From Lachnospiraceae bacterium (GTDB lineage: Bacteria > Bacillota > Clostridia > Lachnospirales > Lachnospiraceae), in assembly GCA_024691305.1 (NCBI GenBank), contig JAILNS010000025.1, positions 1 to 64,000 on the forward strand: a stretch of 64,000 bases of DNA, read 5' to 3'. Shown here in pieces: positions 42,659-53,640 of the stretch; within the stretch, counting starts at the first letter, position 1; every line of letters begins with the position of its first letter. Made by a program: the position numbers and the translations under genes. A model generated the notes under the pieces. It did not search any database and had not been told where the DNA came from. It was given only the letters and a program-made list of their open reading frames with translations.

Positions 42659-42859
42659 TCAATGAAAATCGTCGAGGCCGTCCTGAAGTGTGGGAACCGA
42701 GCAGGCCAGGGGTGTACGGGAACAATCCGTACAACCCATGGTCTCAACATTCTTAAATCCTTCAACTTCGTCGCTGACATCAACATTTACATGACCGACT
42801 CCACCGGCCATACCGGCATCCAGCATCTTTACAAGATCATCAATCTGTTTTCCATCCAT
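42659..42859 (-). CDS. Small Cys-rich protein related to the N-terminal half of the glycyl-radical domain
   Basis: MDGKQIDDLVKMLDAGMAGGVGHVNVDVSDEVEGFKNVETMGCTDCSRTPLACSVPTLQDGLDDFH; gggagg RBS before ATG at 42859. Confidence 0.75.
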   Translation of the reverse strand: MDGKQIDDLVKMLDAGMAGGVGHVNVDVSDEVEGFKNVETMGCTDCSRTPLACSVPTLQDGLDDFH

Positions 42860-42899
42860 GTTTATGTCCTCCCGACTCATGGTCTCTCAAATGATCACA

Positions 42900-44936
42900 T
42901 TAGTTAAGATCTACGTTAATGTCGCCTGCGAATACCTTGTCTTCTTTACCAAGTGCTCCGGGGATGATTGAGAAGGTATTTGAAATACCATCCTGTGCAT
43001 ACTGGAACGGAAGCTTGGATACGGATGACAGTGAAGCAACAGCACCGTGAGAATCACGTCCGTGCATCGGGTTAGCACCGGGTGCGAAAGGCTGTCCTTT
43101 CTTACGTCCGTCAGGTGTGTTACCTGTAGCCTTACCATAAGTAACGTTAGATGTGATGGTAAGAACTGACATTGTCGGGAATCCGTCTCTGTATGTATGA
43201 TGTCTTCTAAGCATTACCATGAAGGTCTTAACAAGATCTCTTGCGATAACGTCAACACGATCATCATCATTACCATATTTAGGGAACTCACCGGTAGTCT
43301 CGAAGTCAACGATGATACCGTCTTCATCACGTACAACCTTAACCTGTGCATACTTGATAGCTGAAAGAGAATCGGCAACAACCGAAAGTCCTGCGATACC
43401 TGTAGCGAAGTAACGAAGTACGTCTCTGTCATGAAGAGCCATCTGAGCTCTCTCATAGCAATACTTGTCATGCATGTAGTGAATGATGTTCAGAGTATTT
43501 ACATATACATCTGCAAGCCATTCCATCATGTCTGTGAACTTAGCCATAACATCATCGTAGTCAAGGATATCACCCTCAACAGGACGATACTTAGGACCAA
43601 CCTGCTTGTGTGATACTTCATCAACACCACCGTTTAATGCGTAAAGCAGGCACTTAGCAAGGTTAGCACGAGCTCCGAAGAACTGCATCTGCTTACCGAT
43701 TACCATTGAAGATACGCAGCAAGCGATACCGTAATCATCACCGTGTGTAACTCTCATCAGGTCATCATTCTCATACTGGATAGAAGATGTTGTGATGGAG
43801 ATCTTAGCGCAATATTTCTTCCATGCTTCGGGAAGTCTTGTTGACCAAAGAACGGTCAGGTTAGGCTCAGGTGAAGCACCAAGGTTCTCAAGAGTATGCA
43901 GGAATCTGAAGCTCATCTTGGTAACCATGTGACGTCCGTCGATACCTACGCCACCAAGTGACTCGGTAACCCAAACGGGATCGCCGGCAAATATCTGATT
44001 GTACTCAGGAGTACGAGCGAATTTAACGCAACGCAACTTCATGATGAAGTGGTCAACGAATTCCTGGATCTGCTCCTCAGTAAATGTACCGTTCTTAAGG
44101 TCGCGCTGTGCATAGATGTCAAGGAATGTAGAAGTACGTCCAAGTGACATTGCAGCACCGTTCTGCTCCTTAACTGCTGAAAGATATCCGAAGTATGTAG
44201 CCTGGATAGCTTCCTGTACGTTCTGAGCGGGACGAGCGATATCGCAGCCATAAGAAGCTGCCATTTCCTTCATCATCTTAAGAGCAACGATCTGCTCTGA
44301 GATCTCTTCACGAAGACGGATAACATCATCTGTCATAACACGTCCTGTAGAAGCCTTCTGCTCTTCCTTATCCTCGATAAGTCTGTCGATACCGTAAAGA
44401 GCGATACGACGATAGTCGCCGATGATACGTCCACGACCGTATGCATCCGGAAGACCGGTGATAACGTGTGATGAACGGCAAGCTCTCATCTCAGGATTGT
44501 AAGCATCGAAGCAACCAGCGTTATGTGTTTTGCGGTGTACTGAGAAGAACTCTGATATCTCAGGATCTACTTCATAACCGTTGTCTGCGCAAGCCTTCTC
44601 TGCCATACGGATACCACCGTAAGGCTGAAGTGAACGCTTAAAAGGCTTATCTGTCTGGAAACCTACGATAGTCTCCTTGCTCTTGTCAAGATAGCCGGGG
44701 CCGTGTGATGTGATAGTAGATACAACCTTGGTATCCATATCAAGTACGCCGCCTGCCTCACGCTCCTGCTTCTGCAGATCAAGAACCTGATCCCACAGAT
44801 CTTTGGTGTTCTGGGTAGGGCCTGCAAGGAAGGACTCATCTCCGTCATAGGGAGTGTAGTTCTTCTGGATGAAATCACGTACGTTGATCTCGTGATCCCA
44901 TTTGCCGCCTACGAATTCATTCCATTCTGGTCTCAT
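42900..44936 (-). CDS. pflB: Pyruvate formate-lyase catalytic subunit lacking the C-terminal glycyl-radical domain
   Basis: GIACCVSSM active-site Cys pair; ends ...[19 protein letters not shown]-stop. Start MRPEWNEF at 44936. Confidence 0.93.
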   Translation of the reverse strand: MRPEWNEFVGGKWDHEINVRDFIQKNYTPYDGDESFLAGPTQNTKDLWDQVLDLQKQEREAGGVLDMDTKVVSTITSHGPGYLDKSKETIVGFQTDKPFKRSLQPYGGIRMAEKACADNGYEVDPEISEFFSVHRKTHNAGCFDAYNPEMRACRSSHVITGLPDAYGRGRIIGDYRRIALYGIDRLIEDKEEQKASTGRVMTDDVIRLREEISEQIVALKMMKEMAASYGCDIARPAQNVQEAIQATYFGYLSAVKEQNGAAMSLGRTSTFLDIYAQRDLKNGTFTEEQIQEFVDHFIMKLRCVKFARTPEYNQIFAGDPVWVTESLGGVGIDGRHMVTKMSFRFLHTLENLGASPEPNLTVLWSTRLPEAWKKYCAKISITTSSIQYENDDLMRVTHGDDYGIACCVSSMVIGKQMQFFGARANLAKCLLYALNGGVDEVSHKQVGPKYRPVEGDILDYDDVMAKFTDMMEWLADVYVNTLNIIHYMHDKYCYERAQMALHDRDVLRYFATGIAGLSVVADSLSAIKYAQVKVVRDEDGIIVDFETTGEFPKYGNDDDRVDVIARDLVKTFMVMLRRHHTYRDGFPTMSVLTITSNVTYGKATGNTPDGRKKGQPFAPGANPMHGRDSHGAVASLSSVSKLPFQYAQDGISNTFSIIPGALGKEDKVFAGDINVDLN

Positions 44937-45156
44937 GTAAATGCCTCCTATAAAATATTTTTTGACTATTTGATCTCTATGCGTAACTGCAAAAGAGAAA
45001 TTGGTCTCGTACCATTGATTATATGTAATCCATACAAAACATTCAAGGCAGATTGCCCCAACTTTATGCACTTTTTAGAGTACACTTGCGCATTTTATCA
45101 TTAAAGTATATAATCCTGTCGAAACATGATTCATTTTGTACGGGGAGATATACAAT

Positions 45157-45423
45157 ATGTTCGGATTTAATAAAGATAAAAAAGAAAATCATAGTGAAGA
45201 AAAAAAGGAGACCGCAATGACTGAGATCACCAAAGATATGACCATAGGAGAGATCCTTCAGACAGCACCCAATGTAGCACCGTTACTCATGGGCGTAGGA
45301 ATGCACTGTTTAGGATGCCCCGCTTCACAGGGAGAAAGCCTTGAAGAAGCAGCCATGGTTCATGGTATCGACATAGATGAGCTTATGCAGTACCTGGATG
45401 AAAAAAAGGATATGTGGGCATAA
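45157..45423 (+). CDS. DUF1858-domain protein
   Basis: [45 protein letters not shown]; gggaga RBS before ATG at 45157. Confidence 0.85.
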   Translation: MFGFNKDKKENHSEEKKETAMTEITKDMTIGEILQTAPNVAPLLMGVGMHCLGCPASQGESLEEAAMVHGIDIDELMQYLDEKKDMWA

Positions 45424-45477
45424 GCATAGAACTTACACAACATATCCTTAAGATTGTCTTTTATAAATATGATCTTC

Positions 45478-46197
45478 TCAGATCCCGGAAAGTTTCTGTA
45501 TTCCGTTACCGCTGATGATCACTTCACAATGCTCCTCGAGATACGCCTGTGTCGCGAGGACATTTTTTTCGCTCTCACCAAATTCCGACGTGATATTGCA
45601 TATACGGTTAAATGACATGATATCCATATCATCCTGGGAAATAAGAAGAAGATATCTTCCGGTCCTTACATCCTTATATACGGAATTGGTAGCGTCATAT
45701 TCCGAGCGGATCACATGAGCCAGAGAAATAAGTTCATCCATGGACTCAAACGAAAATGACCTTACGAGATTTACGGTCTCTTCAGTGTTAGGGAATGGTA
45801 TCTCTTTATTCTTAAATGCATTGAATATACTCTCGGGGTCTTCCGTTATCTCCGAGAACAAAGACATGGCATCGTCTTCATCATCTTCGTCATATTTATC
45901 TTCGATAAGATCGGGCGCAAATCTGGCAAACCTGGTATCAAGTTCTTCAGGATCTTCAACCTTGGTCACGGTCAGCACGATGCACTCTGAGTTGATCGGA
46001 GTCGCCTCTATCATAAGAGGATCGTCTCCGGCGTCAAAGTCGAGTTCGTCGGCTGCCTTTAACATCATGTCCTTAAAGAGCATGCGTGCCTTGTCTGTGC
46101 CGTACGCAAGCTCACTTATCTTGATGCTTCTGGCCTTTAAATCTTCACTTGTTATCGTGCAGCGGATCTGCTGCTCATTCATTCTTTCTAATTTCAT
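45478..46197 (-). CDS. mecA: MecA-family adaptor protein
   Basis: MKLERMNEQQIRCTITSEDLKARSIKISELAYGTDKARMLFKDMM. Confidence 0.85.
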   Translation of the reverse strand: MKLERMNEQQIRCTITSEDLKARSIKISELAYGTDKARMLFKDMMLKAADELDFDAGDDPLMIEATPINSECIVLTVTKVEDPEELDTRFARFAPDLIEDKYDEDDEDDAMSLFSEITEDPESIFNAFKNKEIPFPNTEETVNLVRSFSFESMDELISLAHVIRSEYDATNSVYKDVRTGRYLLLISQDDMDIMSFNRICNITSEFGESEKNVLATQAYLEEHCEVIISGNGIQKLSGI

Positions 46198-46414
46198 ACA
46201 TATATTTATATCCGCGAGCAGCATTTTCGTCAAGTAAACTGTGAGTTTATTTAAGATTTTTTTATAAACTTCCTCTATTTTTAATTTTACCCGAATACGG
46301 GTATTTTTCATTGACTTAAATCTACCTTATCCTTTATCATATTTATATACATATGCTTGTTTGTATTTATACTGTTTTAATGCTTATAAGAAATTTCTTG
46401 TACAAGGGGTTCGT

Positions 46415-47335
46415 ATGAACATATCAGATCTTAAGAAGAGAAAAAAAGAATTAAAACTGACCACAGCAGAACTCGCATATCTGGCCGAACTTCCGGTAAG
46501 TACGGTCAGTAAGATCATGACCGGTGAAACACGTACGCCTTCTTACGTAACTATCGAAAAGATCGATAAAGCACTCACCAAGGAAGAAATGCGCATACGC
46601 ATAGAAGCATATAAGAAGGCTATTGAAAAATACCTTTCCGATCATCCGGATGAAGACTTCGATGAATCGGTTTTTGAAACATATTACAGGAGGATAAATG
46701 ATCTTACTGATGCTCCGATCCCTTACGCCGTTAAAAAGAAAGCAACTACAGATAACAATCTCCGGTCCGGCAGCAACCTTGCGCTGAATCCTTCTACACC
46801 TTTAAATTCAGAAATACTGCATGATATAGGAGAAGACCGTTCCATAGAACTGCTGGACGGACACCTCATCATAAACGAAGCACCCGGAGTCAGGCACCAG
46901 CTTATAGTTCAAAATACCGGCAAGATAATAGACAAATATATATCCGATCATGGTGGAAAATGTATGGTATTTAACGTCGGAATAAATGTGTGCTTAGGTA
47001 ACAACAACGACACTGTACTGATACCCGACATTGCAGTTGTGTGTAATCCTGATCTGCTTGATGAATACGGAATACACGGAGCGCCTGACTGGGTTATAGA
47101 GGTTGTATCCAAAAGCACAAAGCACCGTGACTATAACGCAAAGATGCATAAATACATGTCCTGTGGTGTTCGTGAATACTGGATCGTAGATCCCGAAAAA
47201 GAAAAGGTCACCGTCTATATAGAAGGCGAGCCGATGCTCGCCTACGTATACGGATTTGATGACCTTATCCCTGTCTATATTTACGATTCGGATCTTAAGA
47301 TCCGGCCGTCCGGTACACTTTTAGGGCAGCTGTGA
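46415..47335 (+). CDS. HTH (XRE-like) domain fused to Uma2/DUF820 PD-(D/E)XK nuclease domain
   Basis: MNISDLKKRKKELKLTTAELAYLAELPVSTVSKIMTGE; PDWVIEVVSKSTKHRDYNAKMHKYMSCGVREYWIVDPEK. Confidence 0.85.
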   Translation: MNISDLKKRKKELKLTTAELAYLAELPVSTVSKIMTGETRTPSYVTIEKIDKALTKEEMRIRIEAYKKAIEKYLSDHPDEDFDESVFETYYRRINDLTDAPIPYAVKKKATTDNNLRSGSNLALNPSTPLNSEILHDIGEDRSIELLDGHLIINEAPGVRHQLIVQNTGKIIDKYISDHGGKCMVFNVGINVCLGNNNDTVLIPDIAVVCNPDLLDEYGIHGAPDWVIEVVSKSTKHRDYNAKMHKYMSCGVREYWIVDPEKEKVTVYIEGEPMLAYVYGFDDLIPVYIYDSDLKIRPSGTLLGQL

Positions 47336-48043
47336 AAATACCGCTCCGATAGAATCGTGGATGACTATATCCGCACGTGAGTCACGTGCAGTCTCAGACT
47401 TATTGACTAACACCAGTTTATTACCTCTGTAATAATCTATGAGTCCTGCAGCGGGATATACAACCAGACTCGTACCACCTATGATGAGTACATCCGCATC
47501 AGCGATCGCGTTAACCGCGCCGTTTATCACATCGTTATCAAGGCCTTCTTCGTACAATACCACATCAGGCTTCACAGGTCCGCCGCAAGCATCACACTTG
47601 GGTACACCTTCTGTATGCCTGATATAATCCGCATCAAAGAACTTACCGCAGTTCTCACAATAATTCCTAAGTACCGATCCGTGTAATTCATACACCTTCT
47701 TAGATCCTGCTGCCTGATGAAGACCATCTATGTTCTGGGTAACTATCGCTTTTAACTTACCCTCTGCCTCCCACTGCGCGAGTTTCAAGTGCGCCGCATT
47801 GGGCTTTGCTCCTTCAAGCAGAAGTTTGTCACGGTAGAACCTGAAAAACTCTTCGGGTTTTTGTCTGTAAAATGTATGACTGAGTATTGTTTCCGGAGGA
47901 TAATCATACTTCTGGTTATACAATCCGTCCACGCTTCTGAAATCCGGTATGCCGCTTTCCGTAGATACGCCGGCTCCGCCAAAAAAGACTATGTTGTCGG
48001 TTTCTTCAATGATCTTTTTTAACTGTTCAATCTGTGTACTCAT
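47321..48043 (-). CDS. Sir2-family NAD-dependent deacylase
   Basis: VFFGGAGVSTESGIPDFRS; TQNIDGLHQAAGSKKVYELHGS; CxxC zinc site. Confidence 0.95.
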   Translation of the reverse strand: MSTQIEQLKKIIEETDNIVFFGGAGVSTESGIPDFRSVDGLYNQKYDYPPETILSHTFYRQKPEEFFRFYRDKLLLEGAKPNAAHLKLAQWEAEGKLKAIVTQNIDGLHQAAGSKKVYELHGSVLRNYCENCGKFFDADYIRHTEGVPKCDACGGPVKPDVVLYEEGLDNDVINGAVNAIADADVLIIGGTSLVVYPAAGLIDYYRGNKLVLVNKSETARDSRADIVIHDSIGAVFSQLP

Positions 48044-48158
48044 ATGTGACCTCCGTTCATGATTTTTGTATGATTTAGGCGAGTCAGGCTATATATTCCT
48101 TAGCAGGTGCTTTCACGCCCGCCGGTGCTTGGCGAGGTATTTTCGAGCCACAGCATCC

Positions 48159-48214
48159 GCTGCGAGGCGTGAGCAGCGAGAGCGTGCCTGCGGGGAATGT
48201 GTAGCCTGCTCGCC
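48159..48214. repeat. Interspersed hairpin-forming repeat, copy B
   Basis: gctgcgaggcgtgagcagcgagagcgtgcctgcggggaatgtgtagcctgctcgcc; compare 10949-10998. Confidence 0.55.
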
Positions 48215-48229
48215 TTAACTATATATAAA

Positions 48230-48255
48230 AAGGGTGGCCCGTGAGGGTCACCCTT
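48230..48255 (-). terminator. Terminator of sugar ABC operon
   Basis: aagggtggcccgtgagggtcaccctt, with T tract on the minus strand. Confidence 0.75.
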
Positions 48256-48336
48256 ATTTTATCACATATTGTATATCTTATTATAGATATCGAATATATC
48301 GAATATCCCGATCATTGAGATCGATCAGTAATATAA

Positions 48337-49512
48337 TTACTTAGTTGCACTCTTCTTGCTTGCTACGATATCGAAGACAACCGCTGCAAGAAGTACGATA
48401 CCTTTAACGACCTTCTGCCAGTTAGCATCAACGCCGGTAAGTGACATACCAAGGTTTATAACACCGATAAGAGTAGCACCGATAACCATACCGAGAACCT
48501 TACCGGATCCACCGTAGGCAGATACACCGCCGACAACGCAGGCTGCGATCGCATCCATTTCGTAGTTGGTACCTGCAGTGGAGTTTGCTGACTGGAATCT
48601 TGCCATAACTATGTATGATGTGATAACAGTAAGTACTGCCATATTTAAGTATGCTACGAACATGATCATCTTGGTGTCTATACCCGAAAGTCTTGTTGCC
48701 TCGGAGTTACCACCTATAGTGTAGAAGTAACGTCCCATGATAGTCTTGGATGTTACGAAGCTGTATATAAGTACGATAACCGCAACCCATATAAGAGCTG
48801 TGGGGATACCACCTGCAAGTCCGAGCTTTACGGCAAAGAGCATGATAACTGCCGAAGCTATTATCGATCTTATAAGAACAGTTGCCATGGAATCTGCTTC
48901 ATATCCTTTTTTGACCTTATTTGCTCTGGACATAATACCTGTTGCAAATACGATCACACAGGCGATGATACCTACTACCAGACAGGGAATATTCATCTTG
49001 CCCATAGGAGTACTGAATACCTTACCCGAAAAAGTATTTAAGAAGCTGTCCGGAAGAGGTGCTATCGAACCTGTTGTCGAATTGGCTGAGAGAAGCTTGG
49101 TACCCCAGCCACGGAATGCAAGATAACCTGCCAGTGTAGCGATCCACGGGGGAACGTTTACATATGCGATCAGGAAACCTAAAATGCATCCGTAAATTAC
49201 ACCTACTACTAACATAAGCAGGATAGCTGCTATAGGATTCCATCCTTTGGTAACCATCATGATACCGCCTACAGCACCCATGAAGCACACGAACGAACCA
49301 CAGGAAAGATCGATGTTACCACCGGTAAGCATACATACCAGCATACCTGTTGCAAGAATGTAAACATATGCATTCTGAGTGATAAGTGCGTTAAAGTTAA
49401 GCGGCTGGAACATCTGACCGCCTGTCTGGATTGTGAAGTAAATATATACCAGGACAAGGACAATCAACATTGCATTTTTCTTTAAAACATCTGCGTATTT
49501 TTTCATGTTCAT
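48337..49512 (-). CDS. Sugar ABC transporter permease, second of two paralogues
   Basis: Multi-TM; MLTGGNIDLSCGSFVCFMGAVGG; GGNSEATRLSGI. Confidence 0.9.
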   Translation of the reverse strand: MNMKKYADVLKKNAMLIVLVLVYIYFTIQTGGQMFQPLNFNALITQNAYVYILATGMLVCMLTGGNIDLSCGSFVCFMGAVGGIMMVTKGWNPIAAILLMLVVGVIYGCILGFLIAYVNVPPWIATLAGYLAFRGWGTKLLSANSTTGSIAPLPDSFLNTFSGKVFSTPMGKMNIPCLVVGIIACVIVFATGIMSRANKVKKGYEADSMATVLIRSIIASAVIMLFAVKLGLAGGIPTALIWVAVIVLIYSFVTSKTIMGRYFYTIGGNSEATRLSGIDTKMIMFVAYLNMAVLTVITSYIVMARFQSANSTAGTNYEMDAIAACVVGGVSAYGGSGKVLGMVIGATLIGVINLGMSLTGVDANWQKVVKGIVLLAAVVFDIVASKKSATK

Positions 49513-49521
49513 CCTCCTCCC

Positions 49522-50691
49522 TTACTTTTTCTTCTTATTGGACATAACATCAAAGATTATCGCGATCAAAAGTACCAGACCTTTAACAACCTTTTGATAG
49601 TTGGCATCGGTTCCCATGATACTCATACCCTGGTTGATGACACCCATGAGTACGGCACCTATGATGACACCGAAGATGTTACCTTCACCACCATATGCGG
49701 AAGCCCCACCGATGAAGCAGGCTGCGATGGCATCCATTTCATATCCCTGACCGAATGTAGGCTGTGCCTGAGTTGCTCTCGCAACTGTAAGGATTCCGCC
49801 AAGACCTGCCATAAGGCCCATGTTGACATACGCAAACATGTACACCTTACGAGAATCGATACCGGAAAGGATTGTTGCTTTTTCGTTACCACCGACTGCA
49901 TACAGATAACGTCCCATTGTTGTTTTGGTAGTTATATAAGCATAGATCAGAAGTACAAGTGTGATCCAGATAAGTGATGTCGGGATACCTTTGTAATTTG
50001 CAAGCTTATAGAACAGCCATACTATAACAGCACAGATGATGATCGTCTTGATTATTACAGACGAAAGAGCATCAACTTCATAGCCGTTTGCTTTTGCGCT
50101 GATCCTGTTTCTCAAGATCATAATGACATATATTGCTGCGATAGCTATACCTGCTACCATACATGTAACATTGAATTCGGATCCGCCGATGAAATCGGGA
50201 ATATAACAATCAGCACCGCCACCGAATACATTAAGGAATGTAGTATTGTCAATACCAACCGTATAACCCTGCAGTACTACGTTAGAGAGACCTCTGAACG
50301 CATACATACCTGACAGTGTAGCTATAAACGGAGGAACCTTAAAATAAGCAATCCAAAAGCCCTGCCAAACACCTACCAAAGTACCGCAGATAAGCATTGC
50401 AATAACAGCGACCCATACGTTGATGTCCTTGTCCATCATAACTGCGCCCAGGCCACCGGCAAAGCAGACAACCGATCCGCAAGCCAGGTCAATGTTACCG
50501 CCTGTAAGGATACACAAAAGCATACCTGCTGCAAGAACAAACACATATGCGTTCTGTGATATAAGGTTATTTAAGTTCTGTGAATAAAGGATCTTGCCCC
50601 CTGTGGTTATATAGAAGAAAATGATCACAAGTACGAGGGCGATGACCATGGTATATTTCTTCAGTACATCTTTAAGGTTTATACTTTTCAT
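49522..50691 (-). CDS. Sugar ABC transporter permease, first of two paralogues
   Basis: ILTGGNIDLACGSVVCFAGGLGAVM; GGNEKATILSGI. Confidence 0.9.
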   Translation of the reverse strand: MKSINLKDVLKKYTMVIALVLVIIFFYITTGGKILYSQNLNNLISQNAYVFVLAAGMLLCILTGGNIDLACGSVVCFAGGLGAVMMDKDINVWVAVIAMLICGTLVGVWQGFWIAYFKVPPFIATLSGMYAFRGLSNVVLQGYTVGIDNTTFLNVFGGGADCYIPDFIGGSEFNVTCMVAGIAIAAIYVIMILRNRISAKANGYEVDALSSVIIKTIIICAVIVWLFYKLANYKGIPTSLIWITLVLLIYAYITTKTTMGRYLYAVGGNEKATILSGIDSRKVYMFAYVNMGLMAGLGGILTVARATQAQPTFGQGYEMDAIAACFIGGASAYGGEGNIFGVIIGAVLMGVINQGMSIMGTDANYQKVVKGLVLLIAIIFDVMSNKKKK

Positions 50692-50692
50692 A

Positions 50693-52231
50693 TTACTCGC
50701 CCTTTCCTGACTGTATGATACAAGCCATAATATTTTCCTGAGTTGCCTCAGATGCTTTCATTTCTCCCATGAATTTACCTTCGTTCATGATATAGATACG
50801 ATCGCTCATACCTATTACCTCGGGAAGTTCCGAAGATATCATGATAACCGATTTACCCATGGCAACAAGATCATTGATGATACAATAGATCTCATACTTC
50901 GCACCTACGTCGATACCTCTTGTAGGCTCATCAAGTATCAGTATATCGGGATCCGTGAACATCCATTTTGCAAGCAGTACCTTCTGCTGGTTACCACCTG
51001 ACAGATTTCCGACATTCTGTTCTACCGAAGGAGTCTTGGTCTTAAGTTTATCTTTGTACTCTACAGCGATCTGATATTCTTTATCCATATCGATGATGCC
51101 GTGCGAGCTTACTCCGGGAAGATTTGCCAGTGAGTTGTTCACTCTGATCGGATTTGATAATACAAGTCCGTTTCCTTTTCTGTCCTCTGTAACATATGCA
51201 AGTTTTGCATTGATTGCTTCACGAGGAGTCTTAAGATGTACTTCTTTGCCGCCGATCTTAAGTGTACCCTTGATATCCGATCCGTATGATTGTCCGAAGA
51301 TACTCATCGCAAGTTCCGTACGTCCGGCTCCCATAAGTCCGTATATACCAACAACCTCGCCCTTACGTACATTCATGCTGACGTTGTCAACAACCTTACG
51401 TTCGGTGTATACGGGATGGTTAACGGTCCAGTCCGTGACTTCCATATTGATATCGCCGATAGCCACATTCTCACGCTTCGGGAATCTGTCGGTGATCTCA
51501 CGACCAACCATACCCTTGATGATCCTGGCTTCGTCGATCTCGGTTGTATGTTTATCCAATGTCTCTATCGTGGAACCGTCACGCACAACAGTGATCTTAT
51601 CAGCAACATACACAACCTCGTTTAACTTGTGTGTGATGATGATCATCGTCATGCCCTGCTTCTTAAACTCAAGCATAAGGTCCAACAGGGCCTTGGAATC
51701 TGTTTCATTAAGAGATGATGTGGGTTCGTCCAGAATAAGCAGTTTGGCATTCTTTGCAAGTGCCTTTGCTATCTCGACAAGCTGCTGCTTACCTGTACCT
51801 ATGTCTTTAATAAGAACATGGGAGGACTCGGTAAGTCCTACCATCTTAAGATACTTATCAGCTTCTTTGTAAGTTTCGTTCCAGTTGATCGCGTTCTTTT
51901 TTCCGCGCTCATTTCCCAGGAACATATTCTCGCCTATAGACATCTGGGGAACAAGTGCAAGTTCCTGATGTATGATAACGATTCCTTTTTTCTCGGAATC
52001 TTTAATGGTTTGGAACTGACATACCTCACCATTGTAGATGATATCTCCTTCGTATGTACCGTAAGGATAGATACCGCTCAAAACATTCATAAGCGTAGAT
52101 TTACCGGCGCCGTTCTCTCCGACAAGAGCGTGTATCTCACCTTCTTCTACCTGGAGATTAACGTTGTCAAGAGCTTTAACGCCGGGGAATGTTTTGGTTA
52201 TGTTCTTCATTTCCAATAAAACGTTAGCCAA
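50693..52231 (-). CDS. Sugar ABC transporter ATP-binding protein (double ABC, MglA/XylG-like)
   Basis: Two ABC domains: [16 protein letters not shown] and [15 protein letters not shown]. Confidence 0.95.
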   Translation of the reverse strand: MANVLLEMKNITKTFPGVKALDNVNLQVEEGEIHALVGENGAGKSTLMNVLSGIYPYGTYEGDIIYNGEVCQFQTIKDSEKKGIVIIHQELALVPQMSIGENMFLGNERGKKNAINWNETYKEADKYLKMVGLTESSHVLIKDIGTGKQQLVEIAKALAKNAKLLILDEPTSSLNETDSKALLDLMLEFKKQGMTMIIITHKLNEVVYVADKITVVRDGSTIETLDKHTTEIDEARIIKGMVGREITDRFPKRENVAIGDINMEVTDWTVNHPVYTERKVVDNVSMNVRKGEVVGIYGLMGAGRTELAMSIFGQSYGSDIKGTLKIGGKEVHLKTPREAINAKLAYVTEDRKGNGLVLSNPIRVNNSLANLPGVSSHGIIDMDKEYQIAVEYKDKLKTKTPSVEQNVGNLSGGNQQKVLLAKWMFTDPDILILDEPTRGIDVGAKYEIYCIINDLVAMGKSVIMISSELPEVIGMSDRIYIMNEGKFMGEMKASEATQENIMACIIQSGKGE

Positions 52232-52266
52232 AAGAACCCCTCCTTGTCTGTTACTTTTTATAGCAA

Positions 52267-52290
52267 GCAGGCGGGTATAAACCCGCCTGC
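52267..52290 (-). promoter_or_regulatory. Intercistronic perfect hairpin between SBP and ATPase genes
   Basis: GCAGGCGGGT-ATAA-ACCCGCCTGC. Confidence 0.75.
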
Positions 52291-52312
52291 AAGATATACC
52301 CTTTCGGATGAA

Positions 52313-53440
52313 TTACTTAAGCTGATCCTCTGTGTAGTAACCGGAGTCGATAAGAAGCTCCTTGTAGTTATTTGCATCAGCGAATACAGGCTCGCAAAGG
52401 TATGAAGGTACAACCTTTGTTCCGTTGTCATAAGTAGTTGTATCGTTAACATCAACGGTCTCGCCCTTAAGGATCTGGCCAACCATCTTAACAACCTGGC
52501 TTGCAAGAGTACGTGTATCCTTGAATACTGACATTGACTGCTTTCCTGCGATCATGTTCTTGGTATTCTCAATATCACAGTCCTGACCGGTTATGATGGG
52601 ATATGTTCCGTTGTAGTTAGCTGCAAGAGCGTTCTCAACACCAAGTGCTGTAGAGTCATTTGAGCAAAGCCATACATCGATGTTGGTTCCGTCTGAGTAG
52701 TAAGAAGAAAGGATGTTTTCTGCTCTACTCTGTGCGGTCTCAGTTGCCCATGTAGGAGTTGCAACTTCTTCGAAGGTCTTCTGACCGGAAACTACGTTGA
52801 GCTTGCCTGACTCGATGTAAGGCTTAAGAACATCGTAAGCACCGTTGAAGAAGAAACCAGCGTTGTTGTCACCGGGATCACCGGCTGTGAACTCGATATT
52901 GAAGGGGCCGTCAGCGTTTTCAAGATCAAGAGTATCTTTTACATATGTACCCTGAACTGTACCAACCTTGTAGTTATCGAATGTTGCATAGTAACTAACT
53001 GCATCTGAGTTCATAAGAAGACGGTCATAAGCGATAACAGGGATGTTAGCTTCTTTAGCCATGTCAAGAGCCTCACCAAGTGATGAACCCTCGATTGCTG
53101 CGATAACGAGTACGTTAGCGCCACTGGAGATCATGTTCTCAACCTGAGAAACCTGTGTCTGAACATCGTTTGAAGCGTACTGAAGGTCAACTTCGAAACC
53201 TGCTGCCTTAAGTTCTGCTTCCATGTTAGCACCGTCCTGGTTCCATCTCTGGAGATCCTTGGTAGGCATTGAAACGCCAACCTTAGTACCGGCTGCTGCT
53301 GAACCTGCGTCTGATGACTCTGTTGCTGCTGCGTCTGATCCGCTGTCAGCTGCTGTGTCTGCTGCTGCTCCACCGCAACCTGCGAGAAGAGTTACAACCA
53401 TTGCACTTGAGAGAAGTGCTGCCAAAATTCTTTTCTTCAT
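52313..53440 (-). CDS. Sugar-binding lipoprotein of ABC transporter (ChvE-like)
   Basis: Lipoprotein signal MKKRILAALLSSAMVVTLLAGCGG; periplasmic-binding fold. Start at 53440 inferred from position of MKKRIL. Confidence 0.92.
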   Translation of the reverse strand: MKKRILAALLSSAMVVTLLAGCGGAAADTAADSGSDAAATESSDAGSAAAGTKVGVSMPTKDLQRWNQDGANMEAELKAAGFEVDLQYASNDVQTQVSQVENMISSGANVLVIAAIEGSSLGEALDMAKEANIPVIAYDRLLMNSDAVSYYATFDNYKVGTVQGTYVKDTLDLENADGPFNIEFTAGDPGDNNAGFFFNGAYDVLKPYIESGKLNVVSGQKTFEEVATPTWATETAQSRAENILSSYYSDGTNIDVWLCSNDSTALGVENALAANYNGTYPIITGQDCDIENTKNMIAGKQSMSVFKDTRTLASQVVKMVGQILKGETVDVNDTTTYDNGTKVVPSYLCEPVFADANNYKELLIDSGYYTEDQLK

Positions 53441-53640
53441 GTGAATTTGTCCTCCCTTTTTATTTTCGATGAACACTATGTCCATCGGTTCGACGATATC
53501 AATATACCACGAAGTAAATAGGACAAACTTGTCACATTCTTCAAATTTTGGTTAGTACAGACTTCCGGGAGGATGGATTTTATTAGCACAAAATTGCCAA
53601 TCCTATATATAGCGACAAAAATGTGCTAACTATACATTAT

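Noticed and set aside
51093-51872. 259-aa plus-strand ORF
   Set aside because: Antisense to the sugar ABC ATPase; Ser-rich shadow ORF.
53583-53629. Inverted repeat TTAGCACA...TGTGCTAA considered as invertible promoter
   Set aside because: Only 8-bp AT-rich arms with 31-nt spacer; more likely a chance repeat or regulator site near the operon boundary.
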